64,000 nucleotides of DNA from JACRAV01 sp964571235 (GTDB taxonomy: Bacteria; Zixibacteria; MSB-5A5; GN15; FEB-12). The notes under the pieces were generated by a model. The model did no database searches, was not told the DNA's origin, and saw only the letters and a program-made list of their open reading frames with translations. Where the stretch lies: assembly GCA_964571235.1 (NCBI GenBank), contig CAZNAI010000006.1, positions 1 to 64,000 of the forward strand, read 5' to 3'. A program made the position numbers and the translations under genes. The first letter of the stretch is position 1. Every line of letters starts with the position of its first letter. Shown in pieces: positions 49,915 to 58,359 of the stretch.

Positions 49915-50286
49915 CTATCGGGTTGCCATCGCGCTCTTGGCCGGCATTTTGCCGTACCGCTGGGTAGCGTACCCCAATATGAGCCCGACCAGCGAACCGG
50001 GGACCATGATTTCAAGCCAGTAGTGGTTGCCCTTTTCGTCGGGCATGGCGGCGATGATAAAGGCCAGTGTCAACCCGACCAGCGTCCCAACAATAATGCC
50101 GAGCGGCAGGTTGTTGTACTTGCGGGCGACAAATCCCATGATGACCCCGGCGACAATACCTTTGAAGGTCGAGCCCAGGACAATGCCGATGATCTGCGAG
50201 GCGACCTCGGGATAGAAAAGCGCGGTGAGGCCATCCAGTGCGCCAAGTATCGCGCCCAGAAGAATGCCGAGAACTGGTTTAGACAT
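49915..50286 (-). CDS. Small membrane protein with glycine-zipper helices
   Basis: 123 residues, four hydrophobic segments rich in small residues: 'VLGILLGAILGALDGLTALF', 'IGIVLGSTFKGIVAGVIMGFVA', 'LGIIVGTLVGLTLAFIIAAM' and 'IMVPGSLVGLILGYATQRY'. AAAGGA precedes the ATG. There are no catalytic motifs. G-x-x-x-G spacing suggests tightly packed helices, perhaps a channel or a pore-like oligomer, but the function is not recognised. It lies 69 bases downstream of the kinase gene in the same direction. Confidence 0.75.
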   Translation of the reverse strand: MSKPVLGILLGAILGALDGLTALFYPEVASQIIGIVLGSTFKGIVAGVIMGFVARKYNNLPLGIIVGTLVGLTLAFIIAAMPDEKGNHYWLEIMVPGSLVGLILGYATQRYGKMPAKSAMATR

Positions 50287-50355
50287 ACGTGTATTCCTTT
50301 CGATTATGTGTACTCACTTGTTGTAATCTACTATTACCGCTCGCCGGCGGTTCCT

Positions 50356-51393
50356 TTAGCGGCCGAGCCAGAAAAAGATGACAATTCTCAAAACAATGTA
50401 GGCCAGCACCATGTAGACCACAAAGCGGTGGCGGCCGAGCCAGCGTCCGGCCTGCTCAAAGACATTTTCGCGATAGGCGCTGATTGGTTCGCCGGCCAGA
50501 TAGCGTGCGAGGTCGGATTCGAATTCCTGCGCGGTTTGGTATCGCGAGGAGCGATCTTTGCAAAGCGCCTTTTGGCAGATGGCGCCCAACGGTTTGGGAA
50601 TCGATGGCTCACGCAAGCGCGGCGTGACAAACCGGCAGTCGAGCGCGGATCTGGTTGCCGACTCTTGAGAATCGGCCGTGTAGAGCGGTTGTTTGGTCAG
50701 CATGAAATAGAGCACTGCGCCGAGGCCGAAGATGTCAGTACGGTGATCAACCTGCGATTGGTCGCCAGCGGCTTGTTCGGGGGAGATATACGAGAGTGTG
50801 CCGATGATGGCGCCTTCGCCGGTTTTGTCATTCGACACCGCATCTGTATGCGAAGAAGAGTCAGATGGCGCATTTGCGATAAAACGCGCAGTTCCCCAAT
50901 CCATGACGAGAACTTCGCCAAAAGATCCAACCATGACATTTTCCGGTTTCAGGTCGCGATGAATGACCCCGCGCGAATGGGCGAAGCCGATCGCCTGGCA
51001 GAGTTTTTGGGCGATGACCAGTTTGTCGGTCAGCGAGATGTCGCGGGAGACACACTCTGTGAGCGTTTCTCCCTGCACGTACTTCATAATATAGAAAGGG
51101 CGACCATCGGGCAGGCGGCCGACATCGTGGATTGGGACAATGGCCGGGTGCTCGAGCAACGCAATAATCTGCGCCTCGCGCACCATGCGGGCGTAGAGCG
51201 GCTCGGAGTCGAGCGGGGTGGTCAACACTTTCAGGGCAACTTCGCGTTTCAACTCAGAATCTTCGACTAGATAGACACTCCCCATCCCGCCACCGGCAAT
51301 CGGGCGCACCATTTGGTACTTTGTGCCAGTCAGGTCGGGGAGGTCGACCAGATCGCGAAGACGACCGAGGGATTTGTCGGAGAGGTGATCCAT
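50356..51393 (-). CDS. Bacterial Ser/Thr protein kinase with C-terminal membrane helix
   Basis: 345 residues. Kinase domain about 25-290: 'IAGGGMGSVYLVEDSELKREVALKVL' (P-loop and catalytic Lys), 'HRDLKPENVMV' (catalytic loop), 'VLVMDWGTARFI' (D-W-G in place of D-F-G, common in this subfamily), 'GTLSYISPEQAAGD' (activation/P+1) and 'DIFGLGAVLYFML'. A single hydrophobic helix (about 322-343) ends the protein with almost nothing beyond it, so there is no external sensor domain. Its ATG overlaps the stop of the sigma-factor gene (ATGA), pointing to a joint regulatory unit. Confidence 0.93.
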   Translation of the reverse strand: MDHLSDKSLGRLRDLVDLPDLTGTKYQMVRPIAGGGMGSVYLVEDSELKREVALKVLTTPLDSEPLYARMVREAQIIALLEHPAIVPIHDVGRLPDGRPFYIMKYVQGETLTECVSRDISLTDKLVIAQKLCQAIGFAHSRGVIHRDLKPENVMVGSFGEVLVMDWGTARFIANAPSDSSSHTDAVSNDKTGEGAIIGTLSYISPEQAAGDQSQVDHRTDIFGLGAVLYFMLTKQPLYTADSQESATRSALDCRFVTPRLREPSIPKPLGAICQKALCKDRSSRYQTAQEFESDLARYLAGEPISAYRENVFEQAGRWLGRHRFVVYMVLAYIVLRIVIFFWLGR

Positions 51394-52145
51394 CAGATTT
51401 TCAAGCCAAGTAGTGCGCGAACCTCGGCGCGGTACTCTGCATCCGAGCCGGTCAGTTCGCGAATGACTTCAAGGAGGATAGAGCGAAATTTCCGACGCAC
51501 GAAGGCAAGATGGTTGGTGACATCGGTTACGGGAATATTGTGCGCGGCGGCGAGTATGTCGTAAGTCATCTTGTTGCTCTCGTCGCGGTCGGTCAGATCG
51601 TACTGCTGAAATAGCAAGAAGTGCAATTGCTTGCTGTCGGAGTCGCAAGACTTTTCCAGTCGCTCGATCGCCACCGAGAAGACCTGGCGGGCCCATTCGC
51701 GCTCAAACCAGGAATCGATATCGGGTGGGACACTCAAGCCGATGGATTGTAGCTCAGACTCAGCCGACGACTGCTCGATCGATATAAACTCTGCGGCCCC
51801 TCCTCGCTTTTGTGTTCCGCGTGAGCGGTGTTCGTTGGCGGCGTGGCGGTCAAGACAAAGGCGAAGAAAAGTGCGGAACTTTGCCTTCTGCTGATCATAC
51901 GACTGAAGAAATTCTCGTTCGAGGGCAAGAGCGAAGAATCCCTGGACCAGATCGGAGGCGTCGTCCGGAGTCATACGCCAGCGGAGGCGGGCGTATTTGT
52001 AAAGGGGCGACCAATAGGCACGGACGAGAAGATCGAGCGCACGATCCCGTTCACTTGCGTCACTCGATGACAGCGCCAGGATAGCGGAGTATCGAGTGGC
52101 GGGAAACGGACCGCCGACATTTTCTTGTCGGTCAAATTGAGCCAT
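51393..52145 (-). CDS. ECF-like RNA polymerase sigma factor, kinase-associated type
   Basis: 250 residues, longer than common ECF factors. The N-terminal 'FPATRYSAILALSSSDASERDRALDLLVRAYWSPLYKYARLRWRMTPDDASDLVQGFFALAL' contains a diverged region 2 with the D-A-x-D-L-V-Q-x-F motif. Region 4-like sequence is near 205-235 ('TYDILAAAHNIPVTDVTNHLAFVRRKFRSILLEVI'). Such factors are often encoded beside Ser/Thr kinases without an anti-sigma gene, as here. The kinase may switch the sigma factor by phosphorylation. DNA targets are unknown. Confidence 0.85.
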   Translation of the reverse strand: MAQFDRQENVGGPFPATRYSAILALSSSDASERDRALDLLVRAYWSPLYKYARLRWRMTPDDASDLVQGFFALALEREFLQSYDQQKAKFRTFLRLCLDRHAANEHRSRGTQKRGGAAEFISIEQSSAESELQSIGLSVPPDIDSWFEREWARQVFSVAIERLEKSCDSDSKQLHFLLFQQYDLTDRDESNKMTYDILAAAHNIPVTDVTNHLAFVRRKFRSILLEVIRELTGSDAEYRAEVRALLGLKI

Positions 52146-52159
52146 CTACATGCCCCAAC

Positions 52160-53575
52160 TTATAGCGCACGGGCGGTCGATTGGATGAGAGCCCAGGCGG
52201 AGTTGACATCGGTCTGCGTGACATTGGTCTGCCCGATCACCATACGGAGAGTATAGGCGCCGTGGAGTTTGGTGTGGGTCAGAAAGAGTTTACCGCTGGC
52301 GTTGAGCTGATTCTCAAGTCGCTCGTTGAGATCGTTGAGTTTGGGAAGATCATCGACACCCTGGGGATGATAGCGGAAACAAACAAGGTTGGTAGAAAGT
52401 GGCGCGAGAATTTCAAAATCGTGCGTGTCGCGGATGGTCTTTTCAAGCCGAGTAGCCATGGCGATATGGTTGCGGATGATCTTCTGCAGTCCCTCGACTC
52501 CGTACGAGCGAATGACAAACCAGAGCTTGAGGGCGCGGAAGCGCCGTCCGAGCGGCACTCCCCAATCGCGGTAGTTATTGACCCGTTCTTTCTCGGGGGT
52601 TTTGAGATACTCGGGTAGAATTTCAAATGTGCGGATGAGCGCCTCACGGTCTTTTACAAAGTAGGCGGTGCAATCAAAATTGGTCATCATCCATTTGTGC
52701 GGGTTGAAGACAAACGTGTCGGCCAGCTCAACCCCCTCACTCATCCACCGCATCTCGGGCAGGATCAGCGCGGTACCGGCAAAGGCGGCGTCGACATGGA
52801 GCCAGACTTTGTGACGGCGACAAATTTCGCCGATTGCCTTGAGCGGATCGATCGCAGTCGAGCCGGTAGTGCCGATAGTTGCAACCACACAAAGCGGCGT
52901 GAGGCCGTGGGCCAGGTCCCCTTCAATTGCCCGCTCGAGTTTCTTGGGGTCCATGGCAAATGTATCGTCGACCGCGACTTTATGAAGTCGCTCTTTACCC
53001 AGCCCGGCGATTTTCACCGCTTTGTCGATAGACGAGTGGGTTTCTGACGAACAATAGACGACGAATCTGTGCGATGAATCCAGCCCGCGCTCGTTGACCG
53101 CGTAGTTTGTGTATTTCTCGCGGGAGGTGAGGATTGAGCAAAGGGTGGCGGTCGAAGCAGTGTCTTGAATCACGCCTTCGAAGTCACGTGGCAGGCCAAT
53201 CATGTCGCGCAACCATTCCATCACCCGTTCTTCAAGTTCGGCGGCCGACGGCGACGTTTGCCAGATCATACACTGTGCGGCCAATGTGGCGGTGAGCATC
53301 TCCGCCAAAATTGACGGGGCGCTTGAGTTGGCGGGGAAATATCCAAAAAACGACGGGTGTTGCCAATGTGTGACGCCTGGAACGATTACCGACTTGAAGT
53401 CACTGAAGATAGCGTCGAACGATTCGCCGCTGGCCGGTGGATAGTGCGGCAGAGCGTTGATAATCTCGCCCGGCTTGGATTGTGACTTGACCGGATAGTC
53501 GCGGATGTGGTCGAGATAGTCGGCCATCCAGTCGACCAGCTCGTGGGCGCGGGTGCGAAATTCTTTGGTATCCAT
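52160..53575 (-). CDS. Group II PLP-dependent (aromatic) amino acid decarboxylase
   Basis: 471 residues from ATG 53575, which has AGAGGAT upstream (a TTG at 53596 is in frame). It has 'VDWMADYLDHIRDYPV' at the N-terminus, 'SILAEMLTATLAAQCMIWQTSPSAAELEERVMEWL', 'CSSETHSSIDKAVKIAG' (PLP-stacking His), 'WLHVDAAFAGTALI' (Asp of the PLP pyridine) and 'FNPHKWMMTNFDCTAYF' (Schiff-base Lys). Length and motifs match aromatic-L-amino-acid/tyrosine decarboxylases. It converts an aromatic amino acid to an amine and CO2. It is 14 bases upstream of the sigma factor gene, in the same orientation. Confidence 0.92.
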   Translation of the reverse strand: MDTKEFRTRAHELVDWMADYLDHIRDYPVKSQSKPGEIINALPHYPPASGESFDAIFSDFKSVIVPGVTHWQHPSFFGYFPANSSAPSILAEMLTATLAAQCMIWQTSPSAAELEERVMEWLRDMIGLPRDFEGVIQDTASTATLCSILTSREKYTNYAVNERGLDSSHRFVVYCSSETHSSIDKAVKIAGLGKERLHKVAVDDTFAMDPKKLERAIEGDLAHGLTPLCVVATIGTTGSTAIDPLKAIGEICRRHKVWLHVDAAFAGTALILPEMRWMSEGVELADTFVFNPHKWMMTNFDCTAYFVKDREALIRTFEILPEYLKTPEKERVNNYRDWGVPLGRRFRALKLWFVIRSYGVEGLQKIIRNHIAMATRLEKTIRDTHDFEILAPLSTNLVCFRYHPQGVDDLPKLNDLNERLENQLNASGKLFLTHTKLHGAYTLRMVIGQTNVTQTDVNSAWALIQSTARAL

Positions 53576-53629
53576 CGGAATATCCTCTGGAGTCAAAGAT
53601 ATACCCGCGAGGATGTCTGCGCAATCGGA

Positions 53630-53980
53630 CTATCGGCCGGTGCGACTGGTCGAGAATTCCTCTATTGTCCTGCTGACATGGGAACAGACGCTGTCGCAGA
53701 GGTGAAAGATGCGGGGATTGGCGATGCCATAATAGACAAAGGTGCCCCGCTTGCTCTTCTTTAGCAGTCCGGATTGGGCCAATATTGAAAGGTGACGCGA
53801 GATGTTCGGTTGTGTATAGTCAAACAGTTGGACCAGGTCCTGAACAGTTTGCTCGCCTGATTTGAGGGCACGCAGGATCTTCAGTCGGGTCGGGTCGGAA
53901 AGCGCTGAGAAACAGGCGGCCACCAGCTCGAGCCGCCGGTCGGAGAGACCGGAGAAATCAGTTGCTTTGTTCGTCGTCAC
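53630..53980 (-). CDS. ArsR/SmtB family repressor
   Basis: 116 residues from GTG 53980. The frame stays open to 54049, but that stretch contains the promoter and operator. Winged-helix DNA-binding core: 'FSALSDPTRLKILRALKSGEQTVQDLVQLFDYTQPNISRHLSILAQSGLLKKSKRGTFVYYGI'. The usual metal box E-L-C-V-C-D-L is absent from the recognition helix. Cysteines occur instead near the C-terminus ('HLCDSVCSH') and in 'AACFSAL', either of which could sense metal or redox state. It is divergent from an RND efflux pair and probably represses it and itself. Confidence 0.88.
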   Translation of the reverse strand: MTTNKATDFSGLSDRRLELVAACFSALSDPTRLKILRALKSGEQTVQDLVQLFDYTQPNISRHLSILAQSGLLKKSKRGTFVYYGIANPRIFHLCDSVCSHVSRTIEEFSTSRTGR

Positions 53981-53991
53981 ATACTTATATA
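53962..53991 (+). promoter_or_regulatory. Divergent promoter for the RND efflux operon
   Basis: Plus strand TTGCTT (53962-53967), 18-base spacer and TATATA (53986-53991), the same -10 bases used by the opposite arsR promoter. One operator-bound repressor would therefore silence both directions. Confidence 0.4.
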
Positions 53992-54015
53992 AGCATATGT
54001 TTATCTGGTTGTCAA
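53986..54015 (-). promoter_or_regulatory. arsR promoter with overlapping operator
   Basis: Minus strand TTGACA (54015-54010), 18-base spacer, TATATA (53991-53986); initiation would fall on or next to the GTG at 53980, giving a leaderless message. A near-perfect 16-base palindrome ATAAGCATATGTTTAT (53989-54004) overlaps the spacer and -10, and CTTATATAAG (53984-53993) is a second, perfect one. Both are AT-rich like ArsR-family operators. Confidence 0.6.
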
Positions 54016-54066
54016 GGGTGATCGGCCAATTTTCCTGCCGAAGCACCATAACAGGAGTACACGTTG

Positions 54067-55098
54067 ATGGTAAAACTACTGCGAGTCTTCGTGGCTATAG
54101 CCGGTCTATGTCTCTCGGCGGGATGCGGCGGCGGTCAGCACGGCCGGGCCGATCACACAGTCGGAGCACCGATCTCAGTGTCAGTCGCGACGGTCGGGCG
54201 CTCGGCCGGGTCGGATCACGAAGAGGTGATGGGCACAGTCGTGCCGCGAAATCGCGCCAACATTCAAAGCAAGGTACAGGGGCGGGTGGAGGAAATTCAT
54301 GTCACCCTTGGGTCAATCGTAGCCGCAGGGCAAATATTGGCCCAGCTCGACAGCCGAGATTTGCTGGCGCGGGCCGATCAGGCCAGAGCGGTGAGTCGTC
54401 AGGCGGCTATCGAACTGACTCGCTACGACTCTTTGCTTTTGCGCAAACTGGTTTCGCAACAGGAGTACGACGCTATCAAGGCACGCGCTGATGTTGCCTC
54501 CGCGTCGTTGGCCGAGGCCGAGGCTCTTCTAAGCTATGCCCGTATTGCGTCGCCGTTCGCCGGCAAAGTCACCGAGAAGAACATCGACATCGGCGATCTC
54601 GCGGTACCGGGCAAGTCGCTGTTTGTGATTGAAGAAGATGCCGCGCCACGACTGGAAGTGAATGTGCCGGAATCTCGTCGAGGAGCGATTGGACTGGGCG
54701 ACTCGTTGCCGATAATCCTCGATCCCGGCTCAATGCGAGTTAGTGGGAGAGTGGTTGAAATATCCCCGGCGGCCAACGCGGTGACCCGTTCATTTGTGGT
54801 CAAGCTCGAGATTCCTCGGGCAGGCGGCGCACGGGGCGGACAGTTCGGACGGCTCTTGTTGACATCGGCTGGTCAGGGCGGACTTCTGATTCCAGCCGAG
54901 GCGCTGATCAGACGAGGGCAACTGGAAATTGTCTTCGCGGTGACAGCCGATCACCACGCTCAGGTCCGACTGGTTCGAAGCGGGAAATCGAGTGACAACC
55001 GAATTGAAATACTCGCCGGACTTAGCGAAGGCGAACGGGTTGTGACCAGCGGTAGCGACCAGCTTTCCGATGGTGACTCGCTGGAGATCAGGCCGTGA
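54067..55098 (+). CDS. RND efflux periplasmic adaptor (membrane fusion) lipoprotein
   Basis: 343 residues from ATG 54067, nine bases after AGGAG; a TTG lies one codon upstream. The lipoprotein signal peptide ends S-A-G-C. Lipoyl halves are 'VVPRNRANIQSKVQGRVEEIHVTLGSIVAAGQILAQL' and 'YARIASPFAGKVTEKNIDIGDLAVPGKSLFVIE', with a short helical hairpin between them (about 95-155). The beta-barrel and membrane-proximal domains follow, with 'LSEGERVVTSGSDQLSDGDSLEI' typical of MFP C-termini. It bridges the RND transporter encoded next (GTGA overlap) to an outer-membrane channel not encoded in this operon. Confidence 0.92.
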   Translation: MVKLLRVFVAIAGLCLSAGCGGGQHGRADHTVGAPISVSVATVGRSAGSDHEEVMGTVVPRNRANIQSKVQGRVEEIHVTLGSIVAAGQILAQLDSRDLLARADQARAVSRQAAIELTRYDSLLLRKLVSQQEYDAIKARADVASASLAEAEALLSYARIASPFAGKVTEKNIDIGDLAVPGKSLFVIEEDAAPRLEVNVPESRRGAIGLGDSLPIILDPGSMRVSGRVVEISPAANAVTRSFVVKLEIPRAGGARGGQFGRLLLTSAGQGGLLIPAEALIRRGQLEIVFAVTADHHAQVRLVRSGKSSDNRIEILAGLSEGERVVTSGSDQLSDGDSLEIRP

Positions 55099-58000
55099 AC
55101 ACACCGCAGGTACCCGGACCGGGGAACCAAGGATTAGCCGGCGCACTGGCGAGGGGTTTCATTGATTCCAAACTGACCTCACTGCTGATTATTGCGTCGG
55201 TACTGCTTGGCGCGATGGCGGTGCTCTTGCTTCCTCGCGAGGAAGAACCGCAGATCAAAGTCCCGATGGTCGATATCATGGTCGCGGTCCCCGGCGCGAC
55301 AGCCAAGGAAGTTGAAGAGCGAGTCGCCACCCCCGTTGAGAAGCTGGCCTGGGAAATTCCCGGAGTGGAATATGTCTATTCGATTTCGCGACCAGAAGAA
55401 GCGCTGATAATTGTTCGCTTTCTCGTCGGTGAGGATATGGAAAAGAGCCTGGTGAAGCTAAACCAGAAGCTCCAATCAAATTTTGACCGGATTCCACCGG
55501 GGGTTTCGTTTCCCCTCTTGAAGGCACGCTCTATCGACGACGTGCCGATCTTGGCTTTGACCTTTCACAGCGTTACCGCCGACCACTACACACTGAGGCG
55601 ACTGGTTGCTGAACTGGATGCGGAGATCAAACAAGTTTCCGATGTGTCGGAGACTAACATCATTGGCGGATTGCGAAGGCAGTACCGAATTCAACTTGAT
55701 CCGTCGGCGCTGGCGGCGCGGCATCTTGATCCCTCGGCGATTACTCCGGTGATCCGGCAGGCTAATCGTCAGACAAAGGCCGGTTCGCTGATTCGTGACA
55801 ACCAAAGCGTCGTGATTCAGACCGGCGGATTTTTGGCGGATGTTGACGATATCGGCCGGATTGTAATCGGGGTCGACAATGACCGTCCGATTTACCTGCG
55901 CGATGTCGCGCGAATTGTCGACGGCCCGGAGGAAATGTCGCAAGTTGTGCTGTTCGGTACCGGCACGGCGGGTGCGGCAGGAACGCCAACGACGGGATTT
56001 GAAAGCGCAGTCACCCTGTCAATCGCAAAACGTCCCGGCACCAATGCGATTGCCGTAGCAGACAAGGTGCTTGAAAAAGTGGAAGCGCTGAGACTCCGTA
56101 TAGTACCGGGCAATATCGGTATGACCATCACCCGCCACTACGGTGAGACAGCCGCTGAGAAATCAAACGAACTTCTATTTCATATGATGATCGCGGTGGT
56201 AGGCGTGGCACTGCTCATTATGATTAGCTTGGGATGGCGTGAGTCACTCATAGTGGCGCTGGCCATTCCTTCCACCTTGGCGCTTACGCTGTTGGTCTTC
56301 TACCTCACCGGCTTTACGCTTAACCGGATCACGCTCTTCGCGCTGATTTTTTCGATTGGTATACTAGTTGATGACGCGATTGTGGTGGTTGAAAACATTA
56401 CTCGCCATTTGCATCTGCCGGGGAACAAAACGCGCTCGTGGGGGACGGTGGCAATTGAGGCAATCTCGGAAGTCGGCAATCCGACGATTCTGGCAACCTG
56501 GGCGGTGATCGCGGCGGTTTTGCCGATGGCGTTTGTCGGTGGCTTGATGGGACCGTATATGCGACCGATTCCGATTGGCGCAACCGCGGCGATGCTCTTT
56601 TCTCTGTTGGTGGCGTTTATTGTGACGCCCTGGGCGGCGGTTCGAATCTTAAAATGGCGCAACGGTGAGGCACACTTGGCTGGACACACTGGTGAGACGG
56701 AAGGATTGAGCACGCGCCTGTATCGAAAGTTCATGGGGCGGCTGATCAATCGTCCAAAAGTGCGTCATTGGTTTCTGGCCGGAATTACCGGTGCTCTCTT
56801 AGGCGCGATGGGGCTTGTGTATGTCGGCTGGGTCAAAGTGAAGATGCTCCCGTTTGACAACAAAAACGAATTTCAGATTATCATCAATATGCCAGAGGAA
56901 AGTTCGCTTGAATTGACCTCTCAGGCCGCGCTCGAAATCGCCTCGGCGATCAAAGGCGAACCAGAAGTTACCAATTATCAGGTTTACGCGGGAACCTCGG
57001 CGCCGTTCAATTTCAACGGCCTGGTGCGCCACTACTTTTTGCGACGCGGGGCCAGTAGCGCTGATATTCAAGTGAATTTGGTCGGCAAGGGCGAGCGCTC
57101 GGCGCAGAGTCACGACATTGCCAAGCGGGTCAGACCGCGCGTGCAACAGATCGCCGCCAAGTATCGCGCGCGAGTGGCGATAGCCGAAGTTCCCCCGGGC
57201 CCGCCGGTGCTTCAAACATTGGTTGCAGAAATTTACGGGCCGACGGTGGAATCGCGCACGAAACTGGGACGGGCAGTGCGAGAGATATTCAATACCACAC
57301 CGGGAGTGGTTGATGTCGATGTCTACGAGGAAGATGATCAGCCCAAAACTACAATGGTGGTCGATCATGAAAAGGCGGCGCTCCACGGTATTTCGGCCGA
57401 TCAAATCGCGCAGACGCTTAAGATCGCGGTGACAGGAATACAGGTCGATATAGCTCATCGCACCGACGAGCGTGAGGATGTTGCGCTGATGGTGGAACTT
57501 CCCCGCGAGCGAAAGACTAACGAAGCCGATTTGTTGACTTTGAATATCAGACGGCCGGATGACTCTCGTGCACAGTTGGTGCCGCTATCTGAGCTGGTAC
57601 GGATCGAGTCGGGGATTGTCGACAAGACGATTTATCACAAGAATCTTCAGCCGGTGAATTATGTGATCGGCGATGTCGGCGGCACACAGGAAAGCCCGGT
57701 CTATGCGATTGGCGACATGAACGACAAGCTCAAGGCGCTCGATATGCGGCAATTCGGCGGGGGCCGGCCCGAGTTGCAAATCCTGAACGCGACACAGCCG
57801 TTTACGACTTTGGAACCGTCGCTGAAATGGGACGGCGAGTGGCATATTACAATTGAGGTGTTTCGCGATCTGGGACTGGCGTTTGCGGCGGTGCTTGTTC
57901 TTATTTACCTACTCATGGTCGGGTGGTTCCAGTCACTGCTGACGCCGATTGTCGTGATGGCGGCGATTCCGTTTTCACTTATTGGGATCATGCCGGCGCA

Positions 58001-58343
58001 CGGCGCGATGGGGGCGTTCTTCACGGCGACTTCGATGATCGGGTTCATGGCCGGCGCAGGAATTGTCATTCGTAATTCGATTATTCTGGTCGACTTTATT
58101 GAACTACGGCTGGCCGAAGGAATGCCGCTGGCGGAAGCGGTGGTCGACGCCGGCGCGGTGCGATTCCGCCCAATGTTGTTGACCGCCGGCGCGGTTATTG
58201 TAGGGGCAGGGATTATCTTGTTCGACCCTATTTTTCAGGGGCTGGCGATTTCACTCATGGCGGGGGAAGTTGCCTCGCTTTTGATCAGCCGAATTGCGGT
58301 GCCGGTTTTGTATTACATGGGACGAAAACGACAGACAGCGTAA
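55095..58343 (+). CDS. RND superfamily efflux transporter
   Basis: 1082 residues from GTG 55095, with GGAG eight bases upstream. It has twelve membrane segments in the usual 1+5+1+5 layout and two large periplasmic loops. Early motif: 'VPMVDIMVAVPGATAKEVEERVATPVEKLAWEIPGVEYVYS'. TM4 has 'IGILVDDAIVVVENITRHLHLPG' with the proton-relay Asp pair, and TM6-loop sequences such as 'VLPMAFVGGLMGPYMRPIPIGA'. C-terminal 'AGIVIRNSIILVDFIELRLAEGMPLAEAV' is also conserved. The subfamily resembles uncharacterised HAE-like pumps with ArsR regulators; the substrate is unknown. Confidence 0.93.
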   Translation: MNTPQVPGPGNQGLAGALARGFIDSKLTSLLIIASVLLGAMAVLLLPREEEPQIKVPMVDIMVAVPGATAKEVEERVATPVEKLAWEIPGVEYVYSISRPEEALIIVRFLVGEDMEKSLVKLNQKLQSNFDRIPPGVSFPLLKARSIDDVPILALTFHSVTADHYTLRRLVAELDAEIKQVSDVSETNIIGGLRRQYRIQLDPSALAARHLDPSAITPVIRQANRQTKAGSLIRDNQSVVIQTGGFLADVDDIGRIVIGVDNDRPIYLRDVARIVDGPEEMSQVVLFGTGTAGAAGTPTTGFESAVTLSIAKRPGTNAIAVADKVLEKVEALRLRIVPGNIGMTITRHYGETAAEKSNELLFHMMIAVVGVALLIMISLGWRESLIVALAIPSTLALTLLVFYLTGFTLNRITLFALIFSIGILVDDAIVVVENITRHLHLPGNKTRSWGTVAIEAISEVGNPTILATWAVIAAVLPMAFVGGLMGPYMRPIPIGATAAMLFSLLVAFIVTPWAAVRILKWRNGEAHLAGHTGETEGLSTRLYRKFMGRLINRPKVRHWFLAGITGALLGAMGLVYVGWVKVKMLPFDNKNEFQIIINMPEESSLELTSQAALEIASAIKGEPEVTNYQVYAGTSAPFNFNGLVRHYFLRRGASSADIQVNLVGKGERSAQSHDIAKRVRPRVQQIAAKYRARVAIAEVPPGPPVLQTLVAEIYGPTVESRTKLGRAVREIFNTTPGVVDVDVYEEDDQPKTTMVVDHEKAALHGISADQIAQTLKIAVTGIQVDIAHRTDEREDVALMVELPRERKTNEADLLTLNIRRPDDSRAQLVPLSELVRIESGIVDKTIYHKNLQPVNYVIGDVGGTQESPVYAIGDMNDKLKALDMRQFGGGRPELQILNATQPFTTLEPSLKWDGEWHITIEVFRDLGLAFAAVLVLIYLLMVGWFQSLLTPIVVMAAIPFSLIGIMPAHGAMGAFFTATSMIGFMAGAGIVIRNSIILVDFIELRLAEGMPLAEAVVDAGAVRFRPMLLTAGAVIVGAGIILFDPIFQGLAISLMAGEVASLLISRIAVPVLYYMGRKRQTA

Positions 58344-58359
58344 TAACGCGGTGTAGATA

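Noticed and set aside
49858..51270. 470-codon plus-strand open frame across the kinase and small membrane protein genes
   Set aside because: It is antisense to genes with clear family motifs and has no coherent similarity of its own.
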